This document shows, one piece after another, positions 5,938 through 9,150 of a stretch of 9,150 nt of DNA. This DNA comes from Pseudomonadaceae bacterium UBA836. Lineage in GTDB: Bacteria > Pseudomonadota > Gammaproteobacteria > Pseudomonadales > Pseudomonadaceae. The position numbers were made by a program, and so were the translations under genes. The stretch covers positions 1 through 9,150 of the forward strand of contig DBHE01000239.1 of assembly GCA_002296055.1 (NCBI GenBank). The letters are read 5' to 3'. Every line of letters begins with the position of its first letter. The stretch's first letter is position 1. The notes under the pieces were generated by a model, which was not told where the DNA came from, did no database searches, and saw only the letters and a list, made by a program, of their open reading frames with translations.

Positions 5938-6828
5938 CTACTCGGGTACAAAGCGATAGAACAGGTTCGGCTCGCTGACCAGATAGAGTCGCGACTGCCC
6001 ATCCATCGCCAACCCCTCGGCCTGCGGCACCGTCTGCTGCAGGCCGTGCATGCCGCGCCACAAGCCCAGCAGGCTGCGAGGATGGCCATGCTCGTCATAT
6101 TCGACCAGCATGTGCGACTCGTCGCTGAGCAGCAGCAAGTGCCCGGTGCCGTCGTGCAGACTCAGGGACGACAGATCGCGCATGAACAGCCAGCACGAAT
6201 CCGGGCCCTTCAGCTCCTCGATACGCACATTAATCGGTGCACCTGAGGGCGCACCAACAAAGCCGCTCACCGCCAACACCCGCAACGGGTCACGCTCCTT
6301 GACCACCAGCAGGCGCTGCTGCCGCTGATCCCAGGACAGCCCCTCAAACCCCTTGTTGCCGTTGAGATCCAGCCCGATGGAAAGGCTCGGCGCACCGGCC
6401 ACATCCAGTTCGCTGGCACCATCCGTCAGCTCCACCTCAATCAAGCGCTGGCTGCGCTCCTCGGCGATCACAAAACGGTTATCAGCCACATGGGTCAAAC
6501 CTTCCATGTCGCGAACGCCATTGACACGCACCTTGCGCAGCAGCTGTCCATCCAGCGACAGCTCAACCAGCAGGGGCTCGCCGTTGAGTACCGCAAACAG
6601 GGTGCCGGTTTGCGGATTGAAGGTCAGCGCCGAAACGTCATCATCCAGCCCCTCAATGACCTTGGCTTGCAGGTCAACTCGGTAATCGTCGAGGGCCAGC
6701 GAGTCATGGTGCTCCGGCGCCTGCTGCGCTCGCCAGCTATGCCACAACAGAACGTCCAGATGCAGGTAATGAAGTACACCCCCACCCAGCACCAGCAGCA
6801 GGACAAGGGCAATCAGCAATTTTTTCAT
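5938..6828 (-). CDS. SdiA-regulated (YjiK-like) membrane-anchored beta-propeller protein
   Basis: The protein belongs to the SdiA-regulated family (YjiK of E. coli), whose biochemical role is unknown. It has an N-terminal signal anchor (MKKLLIALVLLLVLGGG, 1-17, hydrophobic to about 23) and then a periplasm-facing domain of repeated beta-propeller-like strands. Recurring EGL motifs mark blades: DMEGLTHV (107-114), NKGFEGLSWD (158-167), DLSSLSLHD (208-216) and QAEGLAMD (279-286). The C-terminus NLFYRFVPE is typical of the family as I remember it. I chose ATG 6828 (296 aa) over the TTG at 6870 because GGAG lies 5 bases before the ATG and the protein then starts exactly at a signal sequence; the TTG would add 14 residues without a ribosome site. 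No lipobox cysteine follows the hydrophobic stretch, so it is an anchor, not a lipoprotein. It is the last gene of a probable three-gene unit. The name is a family label; control by an SdiA-type regulator here is not implied. Confidence 0.85.
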   Translation of the reverse strand: MKKLLIALVLLLVLGGGVLHYLHLDVLLWHSWRAQQAPEHHDSLALDDYRVDLQAKVIEGLDDDVSALTFNPQTGTLFAVLNGEPLLVELSLDGQLLRKVRVNGVRDMEGLTHVADNRFVIAEERSQRLIEVELTDGASELDVAGAPSLSIGLDLNGNKGFEGLSWDQRQQRLLVVKERDPLRVLAVSGFVGAPSGAPINVRIEELKGPDSCWLFMRDLSSLSLHDGTGHLLLLSDESHMLVEYDEHGHPRSLLGLWRGMHGLQQTVPQAEGLAMDGQSRLYLVSEPNLFYRFVPE

Positions 6829-6873
6829 CGGCGCTCCAGAGGTTAACGGCCCCACTCGGACCAGCGCCAACGC

Positions 6874-6890
6874 CGCCGGTTCACCCGGCG
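6874..6890 (-). other. Small GC-rich hairpin holding the stop codon of the FAH-family gene
   Basis: CGCCGG (6874-6879) pairs perfectly with CCGGCG (6885-6890), and the five-base loop contains the TCA/TGA stop (6881-6883) of the upstream gene. No U-tract follows, so it is not a classical terminator. It might stabilise the mRNA or separate translation of the two genes, or be chance in GC-rich DNA. Confidence 0.3.
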
Positions 6891-7549
6891 ATGCGTGTTT
6901 CGACCTGCAACCGGCCAGGAATCGCCAGACTCAGCGCATCCCCCGGGTTAAGTACACCCACGCCTGCCGGCGTGCCGGTGATGACCACGTCGCCCGGCAA
7001 CAGGGTGAATTGGGTCGCGATATGCCGCAGCAGCGAGATAATCGGCGTAATCATCTCACCGGCCGTGCCGTACTGGCGGCGCTCACCGTTGATATCCAGT
7101 TGCAAGGCCAGGGTATGCAGATCACCCGCCTCAGCTTTCGGTACAAAGGGCGACAGCGGGCAGGCGCCGTCAAAGCACTTGGCGCGCTCCCACGGGTGGC
7201 TCTTGCTTTTGAGCTGATCCTGCAGTTCACGCAAGGTCAGATCAAGCGCCAACCCAACGCCCGCAATCGCGGCCTCGGCTTGCTCTTCGCTCACCATGCC
7301 GCTCAGCGGCGCGCCAATCAGCAACGCGATCTCAGTCTCGTAGTGCACCGGGCCGCGCCCCTGCACCAGCTCAATGGGCGGTGTCATCGGCACCACCGAG
7401 GTAGCCGGCTTGATAAACAGTAGCGGCTCGGTTGGCACCGGATTGTTCAGCTCTCGGGCATGCTCGGCGTAGTTGCGCCCGACACACACCACCTTACCCA
7501 TCGGCAGATCAATCACACTGCCATCCACATACTGATGCTGGTAGCTCAT
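6881..7549 (-). CDS. Fumarylacetoacetate hydrolase (FAH) family protein
   Basis: The FAH superfamily cleaves C-C bonds or decarboxylates beta-keto and acylpyruvate-type acids with a bound Mg2+. At 222 residues, with only the C-terminal catalytic fold, this is the short FAHD1/YcgM type and not a full fumarylacetoacetase. Signatures: VCVGRNYAEHARELN (21-35), PLLFIKP (42-48), the metal ligands of HYETEIALLIG (69-79; E71 and E73) with D103 in ALDLTLRE, KCFDGACPLSPF (124-135), and ITGTPAGVG near the C-terminus. Likely activities are acylpyruvate hydrolysis or oxaloacetate decarboxylation, as known for FAHD1; the substrate here cannot be read from the sequence. It lies 50 bp downstream of the D-2-hydroxyglutarate dehydrogenase gene on the same strand, so cotranscription is likely. 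A neighbouring role in removing faulty 2-oxo or hydroxy acids is inference. The ribosome site is modest (AGCAGGG just upstream of the ATG). Confidence 0.92.
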   Translation of the reverse strand: MSYQHQYVDGSVIDLPMGKVVCVGRNYAEHARELNNPVPTEPLLFIKPATSVVPMTPPIELVQGRGPVHYETEIALLIGAPLSGMVSEEQAEAAIAGVGLALDLTLRELQDQLKSKSHPWERAKCFDGACPLSPFVPKAEAGDLHTLALQLDINGERRQYGTAGEMITPIISLLRHIATQFTLLPGDVVITGTPAGVGVLNPGDALSLAIPGRLQVETRIAG

Positions 7550-7576
7550 AAACCCTGCTCTCGCTTTTGCCGTTAG

Positions 7577-7597
7577 TTGCCGCTTGCCGCTTGCCGC
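7577..7597. repeat. Tandem heptamer TTGCCGC, three perfect copies
   Basis: Three uninterrupted TTGCCGC units (GCGGCAA on the minus, coding, strand) lie between the D-2-hydroxyglutarate dehydrogenase stop and the FAH-family start, beginning 2 bases after that stop in the mRNA sense. A partial GGCAAAA follows. A non-multiple-of-three unit in a spacer can gain or lose copies without harming either protein. Similar GCGGCAAGC-type strings recur between genes in some pseudomonads, from memory. Confidence 0.8.
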
Positions 7598-7599
7598 TG

Positions 7600-8991
7600 T
7601 CAGTTAAATATCTTGCCGGGGTTCATGATGCCGTTGGGGTCAAACACCGCCTTGATCGACTTCATCACCGCGATCTCTGCCGGGCTGCGGCTGTAGGTCA
7701 GATAATCGCGCTTGGTCATGCCCACGCCGTGCTCGGCGGAGATTGACCCGTTGTACTTCTCGACAATCTCGAACACCCATTTGTTGACCGTTGCGCACTT
7801 GGCGAAGAACTCATCCTTGGACAGGTTTTCCGGCTTGAGGATGTTCAGGTGCAGGTTGCCGTCGCCGATATGGCCGAACCAGACGATCTCGAAGTCCGGG
7901 TAGTGCTCACCAACGATGGTATCGATATCGTGCAGGAAGGCTGGCACCTTACCGACCGTCACCGAGATGTCGTTCTTGTAAGGCGTCCAGTGGGAGATCG
8001 TCTCGGAGATAAACTCGCGCAGCTTCCACAGGTTTTCCAACTGCTGCTGGCTCTGGCTCATCACGCCATCGAGCACCCAGCCCTGTTCCACGCAATGTTC
8101 GAAGGTGGCCAGCGCATCGTTGGCAATGTCTTCGCTGACCGCTTCAAACTCCAGCAACGCGTAAAACGGGCAATCGGTTTCGAACGGCGCGGGCACATCA
8201 CCACGCCCCATGATCTTGGCCATGGCCTTGTCAGAGAAAAATTCGAAGGCGGTCAGGTCAAGCTTGCCCTGAAAGGCGTGCAGTACCGGCATGATGGAAT
8301 CAAAGTCCGGCGTACCCAGCACCATCGCCGTCAGATTCTTCGGCGCGCGCTCCAAGCGCATGGTCGCCTCAACCACAAAGCCCAGGGTGCCTTCTGCGCC
8401 GATAAACAGTTGACGCAGATCGTAGCCGGTGGCGTTCTTGATCAGGTCACGGTTCAGCTCCAGCAGCTCGCCGGTACCGGTGACGACTTTCAGACCAGCG
8501 ACCCAGTTGCGGGTCATACCGTAGCGAATCACCTTGATACCGCCGGCATTGGTGCCGATATTGCCGCCAATCTGGCTGGAACCGGCAGAAGCGAAGTCCA
8601 CCGGATAGTACAGGCCCTTTTCTTCGGCAAACTGCTGCAGCTGCGCGGTCACAACGCCCGGCTGGCACACCACAGTGCGATCAAAAGCGTTGAACTCGCC
8701 GATCTGGTTCATGTAATCAAAAGACACCACAATCTCGCCGTTGGCCGCTACCGCCGCGGCAGACAGGCCGGTACGCCCACCGGAGGGCACCAACGCCAAC
8801 GTCTGTTCATTGGCAAAGCGCACCAGCGCCTGCACCTGCTCAACCGTCTTGGGAAATACGATGGCCAGCGGCGCCGGCGCAAAGTGTTTGGTCCAGTCCT
8901 TGCCCCAGTTGTCGAGGGACTCGGCATCCACACGGACCTTGTCCGCATCCACCAGGGTCTTGAGGGTTTCAATCACAGCATCAGGGGTCAT
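7600..8991 (-). CDS. FAD-linked D-2-hydroxyglutarate dehydrogenase
   Basis: The flavoenzyme oxidises D-2-hydroxyglutarate to 2-oxoglutarate and passes electrons to an electron-transfer flavoprotein or the quinone pool. In Pseudomonas the substrate arises when SerA reduces 2-oxoglutarate, so the two enzymes together drive serine synthesis. The FAD_binding_4 (PCMH) half, about 37-175, shows PSGGRTGLSAAA (69-80), PVDFASAGSSQIGGNIGTNAGG (130-151, in parts: PVDFASAGSSQ and IGGNIGTNAGG) and GAEGTLG (198-204). The FAD-oxidase C-terminal half, about 213-461, shows HIGDGNLHLN (374-383) with candidate metal ligands H374 and H381, then SAEHGVG (418-424) and DPNGIMNPGKIF. Length 463 matches the Pseudomonas enzyme (PA0317-like, about 464). 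Related glycolate oxidase GlcD or D-lactate dehydrogenases share these motifs, so substrate assignment rests on similarity plus the expected divergent serA beyond base 9150, which is not seen here. The ATG has only a weak GAGAG ribosome site. It is the first gene of the leftward unit. Confidence 0.9.
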   Translation of the reverse strand: MTPDAVIETLKTLVDADKVRVDAESLDNWGKDWTKHFAPAPLAIVFPKTVEQVQALVRFANEQTLALVPSGGRTGLSAAAVAANGEIVVSFDYMNQIGEFNAFDRTVVCQPGVVTAQLQQFAEEKGLYYPVDFASAGSSQIGGNIGTNAGGIKVIRYGMTRNWVAGLKVVTGTGELLELNRDLIKNATGYDLRQLFIGAEGTLGFVVEATMRLERAPKNLTAMVLGTPDFDSIMPVLHAFQGKLDLTAFEFFSDKAMAKIMGRGDVPAPFETDCPFYALLEFEAVSEDIANDALATFEHCVEQGWVLDGVMSQSQQQLENLWKLREFISETISHWTPYKNDISVTVGKVPAFLHDIDTIVGEHYPDFEIVWFGHIGDGNLHLNILKPENLSKDEFFAKCATVNKWVFEIVEKYNGSISAEHGVGMTKRDYLTYSRSPAEIAVMKSIKAVFDPNGIMNPGKIFN

Positions 8992-9063
8992 GGTGCGCTC
9001 TCAAAGGGAATTAATGCAGTACCTGAAGACTTTTCATGCGTCTGCGGGCATCAAAAAAGGCAG

Positions 9064-9091
9064 ATTATGCTAGCATACGCGACTTCCGAAA
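9064..9091 (-). promoter_or_regulatory. Candidate promoter/operator upstream of the dehydrogenase gene
   Basis: A perfect 12-bp palindrome, TATGCTAGCATA (9066-9077), sits 75 bp before the dehydrogenase start. On the minus strand it runs into CATAAT (9069-9064), a possible -10 element, with a poor -35 (TTCGGA, 9090-9085). A repressor binding the palindrome would cover this promoter. The rest of 8992-9150 shows no gene; it presumably also carries the leader of a rightward gene beyond the window. Confidence 0.35.
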
Positions 9092-9150
9092 CAGGCCCCT
9101 TCTGTCATCTGCAGCCAAAGTGGCCTGCCTCGGACTTTCCGATATCAGCA

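Overview
The window looks like ordinary chromosome from Pseudomonas sensu lato, possibly a Halopseudomonas-like member. The reasons are GC-rich coding with G/C-ending codons, the order 6S RNA / 5-formyl-THF cyclo-ligase / EVE-domain gene, the divergent ilvA-rpiA pair, and a D-2-hydroxyglutarate dehydrogenase gene reading away from a neighbour just outside the window (serA in the pseudomonads I remember). The taxonomic call rests on remembered gene order and protein similarity, not on a search. I see no phage, insertion sequence, CRISPR array, tRNA or rRNA.

Region 1 (1-1763). The window opens inside the 6S RNA gene (ssrS), whose 3' end almost touches the start of the folate enzyme gene ygfA. 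Converging on ygfA from the other strand is a 41-codon gene with a GTG start and a perfect AGGAGG site. It encodes a one-helix membrane protein and is easily missed by gene callers. Divergent from it, across an AT-rich spacer, is an EVE-domain gene. A less certain 76-codon membrane-protein ORF follows and ends 9 bases before the next gene.

Region 2 (1764-5128). A 620-residue membrane diguanylate cyclase (TM, CHASE-like sensor, TM, PAS, GGDEF with an intact GGEEF and an I-site) runs into ilvA from the other strand. The two coding sequences overlap tail to tail by 13 bp. ilvA encodes biosynthetic threonine ammonia-lyase with two ACT-like regulatory domains.

Region 3 (5129-9150). ilvA and rpiA diverge from a 128-bp spacer with a perfect TATAAT for rpiA. 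rpiA then meets, 6 bp away, the end of a leftward three-gene run: D-2-hydroxyglutarate dehydrogenase, then a fumarylacetoacetate-hydrolase family enzyme, then a membrane-anchored SdiA-regulated (YjiK-like) beta-propeller protein. The first spacer of this run holds a perfect tandem heptamer (three copies). The region upstream of the run holds a perfect 12-bp palindrome.

Together the genes cover central metabolism: one-carbon folate repair, isoleucine synthesis, pentose phosphate/ribose-5-phosphate supply, and disposal of D-2-hydroxyglutarate (in pseudomonads a by-product of the SerA reaction of serine synthesis). A c-di-GMP signalling protein and stationary-phase 6S RNA sit among them. I do not see a convincing new multi-gene system. 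The items most worth a second look are the two small membrane-protein ORFs, the 6S-ygfA junction, the U-tract at the inferred rpiA start site, the heptamer repeat and the palindrome.
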